From positions 24,012,406-24,076,405 of the forward strand of contig NC_081409.1 of the NCBI RefSeq assembly GCF_030272615.1: a stretch of 64,000 bases of DNA. Reading direction: 5' to 3'. Positions 1 to 10,560 of this stretch are shown piece by piece. How positions within the stretch are numbered: position 1 is the stretch's first letter; the number at the start of each line of letters is the position of its first letter. The notes under the pieces are model-generated. The model saw only the letters and a list, made by a program, of their open reading frames with translations, searched no databases and was not told the DNA's origin. Both the position numbers and the translations under genes were made by a program. This DNA is from Cryptomeria japonica. Taxonomy: Eukaryota > Streptophyta > Pinopsida > Cupressales > Cupressaceae.

Positions 1-346
1 GATTATTATCAAGACTAGAATGAAACTGAGCCAGGAAGACCACTGAACTGCTGCAGAATCAGGACCCTGTCCACTGCCAAAAATAGAATCATGCCACACT
101 GCCACTTACTAAAAATAGTAAGTCAAGAACTAATGCCTCGAAAAGCATGAACTTCGTGCCCAGAGACAGAGCATGGAGAGCTCAGTAGGACAGTATCACT
201 AGAATAGTCATCCCTGACTTACTAAAAATAGTAAGTCCTCGTTTCATCAATGCTGGACCCCTTATTCTTCATTCCACCTAGCCTACGGGTCTCGGGAATA
301 GGCTAATGGACCACTGGAAGGTCGTCAATGAGAAGGGGACATTACA
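1..346 (-). mobile_element. LTR fragment, family P (U3 end)
   Basis: The stretch ends at a GGGGACATTACA terminus and shares the block GCCTACGGG...AATAGGCTAA plus two perfect copies of the hairpin ACTTACTAAAAATAGTAAGT with the complete single LTR at 7235-9582. Reading on the minus strand it starts TGTAATGTCCCC, the 5' end of the LTR. The rest lies beyond the left edge. The orientation is inferred from a TATA box seen on the minus strand in the complete copy. Confidence 0.7.
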
Positions 347-733
347 CCTAATTAGGGCAAATTTAGGATAATGTTGGAATGATCTTGGCCCTTGATTCAA
401 AATGGATCTTGGCCATTCATTTCATTTGAGACTCTATATATACCCCATTGCCTCTCATTTGTAAGAGAGATTTTTGAGAATTGTCGTCTATATGTTGTAG
501 ATTTGAATATAAATCATTGACGTGTGGTGGTCTTGTTTAGATTTTGTATGCATTTGTGCTTCTCATTGCCTTCAAAATTTATAATAGAATCTAGATTAGA
601 ATTTGGTTCAAGTTTCTTAGTTTGATTTGGAATAGCTTTCTTGCTGATTGTAGGATCGCCTTGTGTGGTCAACTGGAATTTGGAATTGAACTTAACTTCA
701 ATTATCGCACGTCCATTAGTATGCATTGCCTTG

Positions 734-2638
734 TGTTGTCGGGTAATTACATGTGTTAATTTGTGTGTTAAAGGTCGGTGGTTAACTTGACGATTGCCGG
801 CAGTTGGCACCGAGTAACCGTGCTGACACCTATATAGTCGTCCTTGTTTCCAGTTTGTGGGGGGATAGTATAGGCTTGATGTTATCTGATGTACTGGCAC
901 ATGTTATCAATGAGAATGCAGTATTGAGTTCATCTGTGTATATTGTCATATTTTGGTTATTTGCAATGCACTAAACACACACTCACCCCCGTAAGGAAAA
1001 CATCTGGCATCGTTGCCTAAATTATCTGGAGCACGGGAATATACTACATGGCACGTGGATAATGGGACAACCATTGCTCGAAGGGACGAGCAATAACCCT
1101 AACGAAGAGCCTGAAGAACTATTGGAGGGAGAACTAGCACTTACGAAATATTTGTCCTGCATCCTCCATGCGGCGATCGAAACACACATATGAAGAGAAG
1201 CCACCATCGAGGATCTTCCAGAGGATGTTGTGTGGAGTGCGCTTGGTATAAGCCCAGCAGTAAATCGTTTGATGAGCAACTTGCCCAACCTTCTAGCACA
1301 GGCATTTTTGGCTCTTCAAAACCGCAGGGAAGACACCTATCAGGAGAACCAACGATAGCAAATCCCACGAGAGTTTTACGAGCACCAAGAAGAGGAGCGC
1401 GATGGAACCGAGTGAGGGGTAAATAATCCCTGAACTATGTATGGGCAAAGAAGAATAAACAAGAACACCAGGACACTGCATGAGATAGAGGGGTTGGGAG
1501 AGGAGGCCTGTCAGCTAGATCTGCAGATTGGGGACCCTGCATGGAGACAGCCCAATGGGATGGGCCAGTTTTTAGCCAAGGTTGAGGCATGTGCTCGGCG
1601 GTGGGCGACTTCAGCGCAAGAGCAAAGCAAGAGCGGACTCTCGGCCCGCCAGCCTTAGAGGGTCTCCTCGCATTTGCCACAGGGGGCTGCGCCGAGGCGT
1701 TTGGGCGATGCTTTGAGGACAGGAGTTGGCCTGAGGTTGAGCTCCATGTGATGTTGGAGGAGTGGCAGCGCTCGGGGGTGGCTGGAGAGAGGGGAATGCA
1801 ATCCCTACTTAGGAGAGTGGAGCAATCTATTCGAGATGGTTATTATCAGCTCAAGCAGACTCAGCCTAGTGCGGAGACGGCACGGGTGGCCGCTGGCAGC
1901 TTGAGCGGAGCTAGCCACCCGTGTTCCACCTCTTGAGTTGGAGCTTGCCCAACAGCGAGCTAGGGCCAGTAGCCTGGAGGAGGAGTTTGCAGCTACCACG
2001 AGTGAGCGAGCATTGTTGGAGACCCGACTCAATTCTTCCCTGGACGAGCTTGATGGGAAACAGAAGGAGCAAATGGAGACTGTCCATATGGTGAAGCGGT
2101 CAAGGGAGCGGCAATTGGTCGCTGAGAGGGATCTTCGCCACCATACACAGCAGGTGTACCAGCTGCAAGAGCAAATGGCAGCCACACCAGCAAGCCCTCT
2201 TTCATCAAAGATGCCCTTTGTACCCCCTTCATCTTGAGTTTCTTTTGTTGTATATGTTACATCATTCCCATTTTGGTTGCGTGTCGTCCGGAGACGACCC
2301 TTCTTTTTTGGGGGGATGATGTTGTCGGGTAATTACGTAAGTGTTAATTTGTGTGTTAAAGGTCGGCGGTTAACTTGACAGTTGTCGGCAATTGGCACTA
2401 GGTAACCGTGTCGACACCTATATAGTCGTCCTTGTTTCCAGTTTGTGGGGGAATAGTACAAGCTTGATGTTATAACTGTGTCGACACCTATATATCATCC
2501 TTGTTTCCAGTTTGTGGGGGGATAGTACAGGCTTGATGTTATCTGATGAGAATGCAGTATTGAGTTCATTTGTGTATATTGTCATATTCAGGTTATCTGC
2601 AATGCACTAAACACACACTCACCCCCGTAGGGAAAACA
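734..2638 (+). mobile_element. Small (1.9 kb) LTR retrotransposon with two LTRs
   Basis: The 5' LTR (734-1002) and 3' LTR (2320-2638) both start TGTTGTCGGGTAATTAC and end GGAAAACA. A primer-binding-like TGGCATCGTTGCC follows the 5' LTR at 1005, and a G-rich polypurine stretch (2310-2319) precedes the 3' LTR. The flanks CCTTG (729-733) and TCTTG (2639-2643) are a 4/5 target duplication. The internal 1.3 kb encodes no reverse transcriptase. It carries GC-richer, coding-like frames with coiled-coil character, so it is a non-autonomous TRIM-like or gag-only element. A perfect 6-bp-arm hairpin, GTCGTC/GACGAC, lies at 2283-2298. Confidence 0.85.
1589..2237 (+). pseudogene. Coding-like region of the small LTR element (coiled coil, frameshifted)
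   Basis: Two adjoining open stretches, 1589-1936 (115 residues) and 1938-2237 (99 residues), lie in different frames. Both are rich in E, R, Q and L with few hydrophobic runs. The second reads like a coiled coil, with segments such as LETRLNSSLDELDGKQKEQ. Continuity of amino-acid style across the join suggests one former protein broken by a frameshift. I do not recognise the family. It might be a highly diverged gag, but no zinc knuckle is visible. Confidence 0.4.
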
Positions 2639-3115
2639 TCTTGATGGTATTGATGTTGATGGTGATAATTTGAACATCTATAAATTTACCTTAGATGATT
2701 GCACTAAGTTTGTGTCAAATTGTCCATTGATGGTGAGACCTTGCCTAGTAGGATTTCATTGAATCGTTCATTGCCTCTTGCATTCTAGGTTTTACATTAG
2801 AACTCCTAAACCCTTATTCCTTTTGCATTTTATTTAACATCCTTGTTAGATTATCAATAGCTATATTACAAAATCCTAAGTCATTGGCAAAACCTATTCC
2901 AATCCATGATAAGTTTGATAAATCTAAACAATTGTGTAAGTCCCCAAGTGTAAAAAGCAATTCACATCGACCATTGAGTTACCAACATGTCCGTAGAAAC
3001 CCTGGAATTGTCTTAGTTGATCAGATATTTAGCATCTGAGGTGATTTTGTTCAAGAGGGGGTAAAATACTTTGGTATTTTATTGTGTTCGATTGTGCCTA
3101 AAACACACATCAACA

Positions 3116-3399
3116 CTACCTTGTGCTTGAAAAATCTCTCCAAAATGTTGTAGAATCCTCCTCTTTATCTTGCTCCTTGTCACTCCTCTTACACTTTTGA
3201 CTCCTTCAATCACTCTTTTTTGATATTTCTCTCCTCTTCACCTAGCTGATAACAAAAAATCACAGAAACAAATGTGACTAAAATCAGTGATTTTAAGAGG
3301 TTTTGTAATGCATAGGGAGCATGGACAAGCCCACATCCAATTAGGGTTCGACCCGAACTGTAAAATTGCATTACAAAAAAGAAATTTTAAAATGTTTTT
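3116..3399. other. Short stretch without recognised content
   Basis: AT-rich sequence lies between the end of the LTR fragment and the first recognisable integrase codons of the minus-strand Ty3 element. It may be residual 3' non-coding sequence of that element, but I could not align it to the LTR at 9842. Confidence 0.3.
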
Positions 3400-3405
3400 G
3401 CAATT

Positions 3406-4231
3406 TTAAATGGGTGTCATGTGGTCTACAAACTCTTCTACTTCTAAACTTCTCCAGTCTTCACTGCTAATATCTCTTAATTCTGATATACCTCTTGGGT
3501 GTGCTCCAATAACAATCTCAAAAGGTGTCCTTCCGATACTCCTATTTACTGAATTATTGTAGGCAAATTTTGCTTGTGCAAGAATCAAATCCCAACTTCC
3601 GGTTTTGTCTCCAACTAAGCATCTTAACAAATTTCGCAAGCTCCGGTTAACTACTTCTGTCTATCTGTCCATCAATCTGTGGGTGAAAAGTAGAACTGAA
3701 CTTCAAATTTGTCTTCATCTTCTTCCAAAGTGTTCTCCAAAAATAACCAATAAACTTAGTATCTCTGTCTGAAACTATGCTCTTAGGTAATCCATGCAAT
3801 CTCACTACTTCCTTGAAAACTAGGTCTACTATATGTATTGCATCTGATGTTTTCTTACAAGGTATGAAATGAGCCATCTTCAAGAATCTATCCACTACTA
3901 CAAATATAGAATCATTCCCTCTCGGTGTTTTAGGCAATCCAAGTATAAAATCCATGTTGATATCTTCTCAAGGTCTCTCCGGTACTATCAAAGGTTTATA
4001 AAATCCCACATTCTGACTACTACCTTTTGCAACTTGACAAACACTACAACTTTGCACATATTTCCTAACATCCTTATGAATCTGGGGCCAAAAGTAATGC
4101 TCACTCACCAATGCTACTGTTTTATCAATACCAAAGTGTCCGACTAATCTTCCACTATGTTTCTCATTTATCAGATTCTCCCTCATAGAACTTAGGTATG
4201 CACAACTGAACTCCTCTGAACAACATCCCAT
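3406..4231 (-). pseudogene. Integrase of the minus Ty3 element, three fragments
   Basis: Fragment 4231-3968 holds the H2C2 zinc-binding part (HFGIDKTVALV, CSVCQVAKG). Fragment 3955-3647 holds the catalytic core with [10 protein letters not shown] and IVSDRDTKF. Fragment 3639-3406 holds the C-terminal part (WDLILAQAKFAYNNSVNRS, GRTPFEIV). Frame breaks separate the fragments. Confidence 0.85.
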
Positions 4232-4793
4232 CCTGGATGAAGTAATCCAACCACTTGCTTTTATCTACCATAACCGGTTCTTTACATGCTCTCCAAGGTT
4301 TTGCAAAATCCGGGTCATCATCATCCAAGGTCTTCAACTCCTCAAATCCTAAAATTGTCGCTCTCATCTCTGTCAGCAAATTCCTCCTTCTACTCAATGC
4401 ATCAGCAACTTTGTTACATTTCCCACTTCTATGCTTCAACACAAAAGTGTAACTCTGCAAAAATTCTACCCATCTCATATGTCTCTGATTCAACTTACTT
4501 TGATTGTTCAAATACTGCAAAGCTTGATGATCCGTATACAACACAAACTCCTTAGGCAACAAGTAATGTCTCCACTTCTTCAAGGCTTAAACTATGGCAT
4601 AAAATTCTTGATCATACACTAAATATCCCCTATGGGCATCATTCAATTTCTCAATGAAATAAGCTACTGCTCTCCCTTGCTGACTCAAGACAGCTCCTAT
4701 TGCAGTTCCACTTGCATCACAATCCACTTGAAATACTTTGTTGAAATCAAATAAAGCTAACACAGGCTGCTCAGTTACTTTCTGCTTTCGCAA
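4164..4793 (-). pseudogene. RNase H of the minus Ty3 element, two fragments
   Basis: Fragment 4793-4587 has FQVDCDASGTAIGAVLSQ, with the first catalytic Asp, and ends at DQEFYAIV. Fragment 4583-4164 has KKWRHYLLPKEFVLYTDHQALQYL and QRHMRWVEFLQSYTFVLKHR, then KVADALSRR. The stop between them is a single nonsense position at about 4586. Confidence 0.85.
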
Positions 4794-5850
4794 TTCAAAA
4801 CTTTTGTTTGCTCCGGTGGTCCACTTGAATTCATAGCATTACAAACAAAACTGAAATTTCTGATAAACTTCCGATAGAAACTAGCCAATCCATGAAATGA
4901 TCTTACCTCTCCAATGCTTTCCGGTATAGGCCATTCAACAATTGATTTTACTTTCTCAGGGTCCATCTTCAAACCATCCTCAGATATCACAAAACCCAAA
5001 TAGACTAACTCATTCTTCATGAAAGTACACTTCTTAAGGTTTATCAGCAACTTTTCTTCTCTCAACCTTTGCAAAACTTGTCTTAAATGCAACAAATGCT
5101 CCTCTTTTGTCTTACTAAAAATCAAAATGTCATCCAAATATACAATAACAAACTTACCCAAGAATTTCTTCAATACCTCATTCATCAATCTCATGAAAGT
5201 ACTCGATGCATTAGTCAATCCAAAAGGCATCATCAACCATTCATACAGTCCTTCATTTGTCTTGAATGTTGTCTTCCACTCATCTCCTCTGAGTCTGATC
5301 TAATGATATCTACTCTTCAAGTCTATCTTGTAAAGTATTTGGCTCCACTCAAACAGTCCATTATGTCATCCATCCTACGCAAAGGAAACCAGTATTTCAC
5401 TGTGATCTTGTTTATTGCTCTAGAATCGGTACACATCCTCCATTCTCCATTCTTCTTAGGTGCTAATACTATTGGTACTGCACAAGGACTCAAACTTTCT
5501 CTGATCAAACCTTTCTTCAACAGCTTCTGCACTTGTTTATTCAACTTTTCATTCTCTGTCGGTGTCATTCGATGTGCAGCTTTGTTAGGCAAACTAGCTT
5601 CGGGAATCGAGTCCATGCAATGACTAATACTTCTCACAGGTGGTAATCCATCAGGCACATTATCTGATATGATGTCTTCATACTCTAACAGTAACTCTTT
5701 TATCTCTTCCGATTGTTCTTCTTCATGCTCTGAATTCTCACTCTTCTTAGGAACTAAAGCAAAACACACATTCTCATGTCTCATCCCATTAAGGAATTTC
5801 CTTCCATCTGCCAAACAGATTCTAGCATTCGTACAGACTTCACTCTTCAA
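4775..5850 (-). pseudogene. Reverse transcriptase of the minus Ty3 element, two fragments
   Basis: The part from 5850 to 5323 has the N-terminal RT motifs (RMTPTENEKLNKQVQKLL, VLAPKKNGEWRMCTDSRAIN). The part from 5236 to 4775 has [17 protein letters not shown], the catalytic [12 protein letters not shown] (YLDD) and [16 protein letters not shown] stop and frame break near 5300 separates them, inside the LKS..YHQIR region. Confidence 0.85.
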
Positions 5851-6087
5851 AGGTTCCTACAAGAGAAACAAGGTTTGCTTCATCCCATTGGCCACAATAG
5901 TGTATGTATTCTTCCTCCCATCATGTATTGCCTATCTATCAAACTACCAAGGTCTACCCAACAAAATGTGACAAATATCCATAGGCATAACATCACACAA
6001 GACTTCATCATGATAATTCCCAATTTTCAATTTCACCAAACATTGCTCACTTACCAACAACTTATGTTCACCTTGAATCCATGCTAT

Positions 6088-6291
6088 CTAATAAGGCTTA
6101 GGGTGTTTCAATCTTTCCAAATTCAACTTATTCACCATCTCTTCTGAAACAAGGTTATCTGAACTACCACTATCAATAACAACTTTACAGTTGTTACCGG
6201 ATACCTTACATCTAGTCTTGAACAAATTTTTCCTCTGCAAGGGCTCCTCATCTTCTCCAATATGACACAAAGCTCTCCTCATCATCAACAA
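6088..6291 (-). pseudogene. Aspartic protease fragment of the minus Ty3 element
   Basis: The 67-residue frame contains VIDSGSSDNLVSE. This is the D-S/T-G active-site triad (DSG) with the usual hydrophobic lead-in, and NCKVVIDSG is typical of Ty3 proteases. Only the N-terminal half is in this frame. Confidence 0.75.
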
Positions 6292-6633
6292 TTCTCCATC
6301 TTCCAGTTTGTTAGCTGATCCGGTGGGGTTTTCTTACACCACTATTGTTCTCCCAATGTTCTCTATCTTCTTACACTCGAAAGCATGATGTCCTTCTCCT
6401 CCACACTTTTAGAAAGTTCCTCTAAACACTCTCTTGTCTTGTCTACTATCATCTTTTCCAAAATTTTCATTCCGGTAGCCATCCGGTTCTCTCCTCCAGT
6501 AGAAATTTCTATCATCCTTCTAGTATGAATCACCTTCTTTGCTTACTTCCTTGTCCTTAAATTGATTTGTACAGGTTCCTCTTCCTCCTTGAAATCTTCC
6601 TCCGGAAAACCTTCCACCTCTACCTCTTTGTCT

Positions 6634-7229
6634 CTACTCATGTCTTTTGTTCAGCTTCTCTTCTGCTTTCAAGGTATACTGATAAGCTTCTTCAACACAC
6701 TGCAATTTGATCAAACTGAGTTCATCTTGTATAGACATCCGCAATCCATTCAAATATCCTGCAGCTTGTTTAACTTCATCATCAACATGTTCGGATCTGA
6801 TGTTCAACTTGTAAAACGCTTTGGTGTACTCCTTCACACCAAATTCCTTCTGCTTCAAATTCTGTAACTTCCAGAATAGATTCACTTAATAATCAACTGG
6901 CATAAATTTTGATTTCAACTTGGCAACCATCCGATCCCATGTCTTGATCTTCTCTTTACCTCTTCTCTATCTATCAACCTACAAATGGTCCCACCAATGA
7001 GATGCATGTCCTTTCAACCAGATACATATTTCACCTTCCTTTCCTCTGCACTGTTCTCAAAATCAAAATATTTCTCTATCTCCAAGATCCAATCCATCAA
7101 TTCATCTGAATCCAATTTTCCATCATATTCCGGTGAGGTAAAATGTGGTTTAGTATTCGCCCTACTCAAAACACTCAAAAACCTCTCTTCATCTGGAACA
7201 ATCACCGGTGGGTTTACTTGTTCTGTCGG
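6634..7229 (-). pseudogene. gag fragments of the minus Ty3 element
   Basis: Two open stretches (7205-7014 and 6885-6634) carry gag signatures such as YDGKLDSDELMDWILEIEKYFDF and, further on, FYKLNIRSEHVDDEVKQ. They are separated by frame breaks. A CCHC knuckle remnant with the later half KCGGEGHHAFEC is found near 6390-6425, with its first cysteine codon changed and a stop next to it. Confidence 0.7.
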
Positions 7230-7234
7230 GGCTT

Positions 7235-9582
7235 TGTAATATCCCCCTTAATTTTTTCCCAATTTTTTCCACAATTACATTCAACACAACACTTGTTATG
7301 GTTACGAAATGAAAACCAAATGCTGCTGAAAGTAACCCTCCACTTTCTATTCACTGAGAGCCCCGTCTGGGAGGGTGAGAGCATACAGTGTTGAGGGGAT
7401 CGTTAGATGCCGATAACTGAAAATGATTACAATCTTCGAGCGGTAAGCCAGCCCCTTCCGCTTATAGAGCGGGATATTGAAAACTATGCAATCACCTGGC
7501 GGTAAACCAGCCAAAGACAAGCCAAAGAACTGAAGAATGCAATCACTCAATCGCTTGTGCAGCGAGAAGACTGGAAATAGAAATTAATATCAACTACACC
7601 GCTTATTCAGCGGGAGGACAAAATTACAAACTCAAGATAGGCGGCCAAGCCAGCCTCTTCCACTTATGCATAGGGACTAAGAGCAATAACCCGATTAGAT
7701 AGTTGTTAGTACTACTAACTAGCTTTACAATGCACAATATAGATTACAATTTAAGGGAAATCACTATTCCAAAGATAGGCGGCAAGGCCAGCCTCTTCCA
7801 CTTATGCAGTGGGACAACAAAGAACAATAGGAATTGTTGTTAGTACTACTACCAGCATTACAATATGAATCATAGCATATAAGAGTGATGAACCAAGTGC
7901 AATAACATGACCAACAACTGCAAATGAAACCAAGTCCTTTCTCTTCACACCAATGAACTCACACACCCCAAAACCAACTCCAAACACCAAATACTCTAAT
8001 TCTGATTTACTCCCAGCACGCTGAAAACACACAGATCAGCAATACCAAATCCCACTAAAACACTCACAACTCACCCAATTCTTAACCAAATGCCACGAAA
8101 CTGAAAGCAAATGATCACTAGGAGGTAGGTGATCATTCCTAGGACAACAAAACATGGCAAACCAATCCCAATAATTTATGCATGCATTCCAAAGCGCTCA
8201 GCCACATGGTACGGCCAGCTAAGGTACGATTTTGCAAAAATAAAATCCAAAACACCATTTTAAGCTCTATAAACTTGCAAAATGAATCGCCTAAACCATA
8301 AAGAAAGATAGATGACATACCCAAAACGAGGAGAATGACACACTAAGACCTGCAACCCAAAATCCACTTCAGCACACTCTGTGACTAGCAACAAGAACAC
8401 ACTACAGCACTCCCAAAAATCAAAAATCTAATATATAAATCTGCAACACTATCTTCAATCCACTCCTCTGAATAAAGAGCAGTCTCTGGCTGGACTAGTT
8501 GTTATATTGCAAGCAAGAAATCAAGCTATGGCTAGGAGGTAAGCGTTCCCCGAAGCTTTCACTCTGCATTTCGGCAACATTTCATTATAAAAATTCTTGG
8601 ATATCCAAAACAAGAGCCCAACACTCTTATTTATAGACTTTGTGTCTCCAAATTCAAATTCACATTCCCTCCAAATGAATGCCAAACCCAAATGCACATT
8701 CACTTCACATTATTTTGAAATTACATTTCATTTCTCCTTTCTCCAAATCAACCTTCTCATAGGAGCAAATATACTTTATAAAAATGAGAATAAAATCATA
8801 ATGTGGCATCCAAGGTAGATAAGTGAAATATATTAAATTAACTTATTTCTCCATAAGGCGTCCATCTTGCCTTATTAATATTTCACTTTATAAAGTATTT
8901 TTCCTCAACAATAAATCGCCCAATATATAATTAAGGAAATGACTTAGATATCAATATAACTTAAGCAATCCCTTTAAAATAAATCATCCAACCTTTGCCT
9001 TAAGTTATAATTTAATTTAAAACACCATTTTTCATCAAATACTGAACCTGCCAAAACAAGCTCCAAGGATATGGGAAAACAAGCTAAGAGAATTGCGCTA
9101 CCAAAAATAGTCACTGAACTGAGCTGAAGAACCCTTGCCAAGAATAGCACCAAAAAATGCTTGGAAGACCAATTGCTCAAACTGACTTGCCGGAAATAGC
9201 CATTTGAACAGGCATGCTGACATCCTGCTAAAAATAGAACTGCTAAAAATAGTACTTACTAAAAATAGCATACTGCTAAAAATAGTAAGTGTTTCCAAAG
9301 TGATTTTAACCATATTCTAAGCAGTCGTCACACTTACTAAAAATAGTAAGTCCGGAAAAAGTCACCCGATGCAGATGCGTGTTGAACCATCTTGAAGCTC
9401 TCTGAAAACACTGAAGGAATCTCGAATCCAAACTATCAAACTCCCACATACACCCCGTCAAAACACAAAAGAATCGTCCTAGAAAATAGGAAACCCTAAT
9501 TTCTGCTCCCGACTAGCCTACGGGCCACCGAAATAGGCTAACGGCCAATTGAACTAATCACTACGGAGAAGGGCAGATCACA
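7235..9582 (-). mobile_element. Single LTR (family P) with GGCTT duplication
   Basis: This 2348-bp insertion begins TGTAATATCCCC and ends CAGATCACA. It is flanked by perfect GGCTT copies (7230-7234, 9583-9587) and interrupts gag of the minus Ty3 element. No internal coding region is present, so it is a solo LTR or an equivalent non-coding unit. A TATA box (CTATAAATAAG on the minus strand, about 8631-8643) indicates minus orientation. One end holds a set of compensating hairpins (7458-7812) and the other end carries ACTTACTAAAAATAGTAAGT repeats (9240-9351). Confidence 0.85.
7458..7812. repeat. Cluster of short hairpins with compensatory stems
   Basis: Four perfect 5-bp stems each enclose a 5-nt loop: CCGCT/AGCGG loop TATAG (7458-7472), TCGCT/AGCGA loop TGTGC (7551-7565), CCGCT/AGCGG loop TATTC (7599-7613) and CCACT/AGTGG loop TATGC (7798-7812). 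An imperfect fifth lies near 7660. Several are preceded by a shared block close to GGCGG...CCAGCCTCTT. Confidence 0.8.
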
Positions 9583-9587
9583 GGCTT

Positions 9588-9750
9588 CTTCTCCTTCATC
9601 TTCACTCACATCTTCAATATGTCGACCTCTTCTCTGGGCTATCTCAACGGCTTCCAACCGGGCTGCAATTCCTCTCAACATTTCGATCATAGCAGGGTCT
9701 GCATTCCCACGCGCTCCACCATTCCTATTTCTTCTTCGTGCCACGTTCAC
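9588..9750 (-). pseudogene. gag N-terminal fragment of the minus Ty3 element
   Basis: About 54 residues run from the start codon to the LTR insertion. They are rich in R, N and E, with the segments GGARGNADPAMIEMLRG and RLEAVEIAQRRG. The position just downstream of the TGGTATCAGAGC primer site fits the gag start. The coding sequence is cut at 9587/9583 by the inserted LTR and resumes at 7229. Confidence 0.6.
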
Positions 9751-9841
9751 ACCAGTCCTCTGCAGCTGCAGGTCGGATCCACAGCCACAAAATTCTTAGG
9801 ACAACACAATCTCTGGAACGAAAGCTCGCTCTGATACCACT

Positions 9842-10560
9842 TGATGCAGTCACCGGTTGGGAGGGACCACAAAGAGATCAATCCGAACCGGTCAGCAAGA
9901 GTAAACACAACAGAAACACAAGGATATGATGGAGGCAATGCAGAACTGAAGGAATTATGTCATGAAAATTGTTTACAATCAACCGGTAACAACCGGGTTA
10001 CAGAAACCGGCTCATTGGCCTACTAAAACATGCCTAATTACAGAACAAGTCACAACCAAGACCTCAAATCTTATGATCTAGCTTCTATTTTTTGTCTATC
10101 ACTTCTGTCTGAATTCTAATGCTTAATTACAATGATATATACGATCCAAGGGATCCAGTCGGCCCAAAAGGATCAAATGCCGAAGAACAAGACCTAACGT
10201 GTAAAAACCAACAACGTTGGCCTCCGCCAAAGATAGTCCTCCAGAAAATCGAAAAGATTAAGTGTAGATCAAGGGGAAGGTCGGCCAGAAGCCAAGGAAC
10301 ATCAGAATCAACGCTCAGGGCTCCACAAGCTACGGAAGGGATCCGGTAGATCACAAATGCAAATAGGTCCAGGCAACCGGTACTAGAAAACTGTCTCGGA
10401 AACCGGTAGTGATAACTTACTGAAAAATGATCCAAATGCTCTGCGGTTTGGGGATGAGGTAGATGATCAAGTCCTTAAGCAAAATCCAACTCCTCAAGAT
10501 CCGGTGAGCCAATGCCAAAAAATGCTGAAACTGCAAAACAGAAAGGAAATATTTTTTGTT
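9842..10560 (-). mobile_element. 5' LTR of the minus Ty3 element (right limit uncertain)
   Basis: The LTR edge TGATGCAGTCACCGG sits immediately beside the tRNA-Met primer-binding sequence. The region is rich in CCGGT words, unlike its neighbours. I could not fix its right end, and the matching 3' LTR was not found near 3400. Confidence 0.5.

Larger units (their letters stand above)
347..3115 (+). mobile_element. Ty3 LTR fragment (family K), split by a small LTR element
   Basis: The segments 347-733 and 2639-3115 together match the promoter-proximal half of the giant LTR at 21966-29091. They share the telomere-box core CCTAATTAGGG (347), a TATA box CTATATATACC (about 433), the block CTTGCTGATTGTAGGA, and an end reading CACACATCAACA. 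No primer binding site follows the 3' end, so this is a solo or 3' LTR. Its 5' part is missing where family P sequence abuts it at 346/347. It is interrupted at 734-2638 by a complete small LTR retrotransposon. Confidence 0.7.
3400..9841 (-). mobile_element. Degenerate Ty3/gypsy element, internal region (minus strand)
   Basis: Reading right to left the order is gag, protease, reverse transcriptase, RNase H, integrase, which is the Ty3/gypsy order. On the minus strand a TGGTATCAGAGC primer binding site (about 9828-9839) lies next to an LTR edge at 9842, so tRNA-Met primes this element. The gag start (9750-9588) is separated from the rest by the single LTR 7235-9582, which has a perfect GGCTT duplication. 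The frame is broken many times, and the 3' end after the integrase core is lost near 3400. No chromodomain was seen. Confidence 0.85.
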
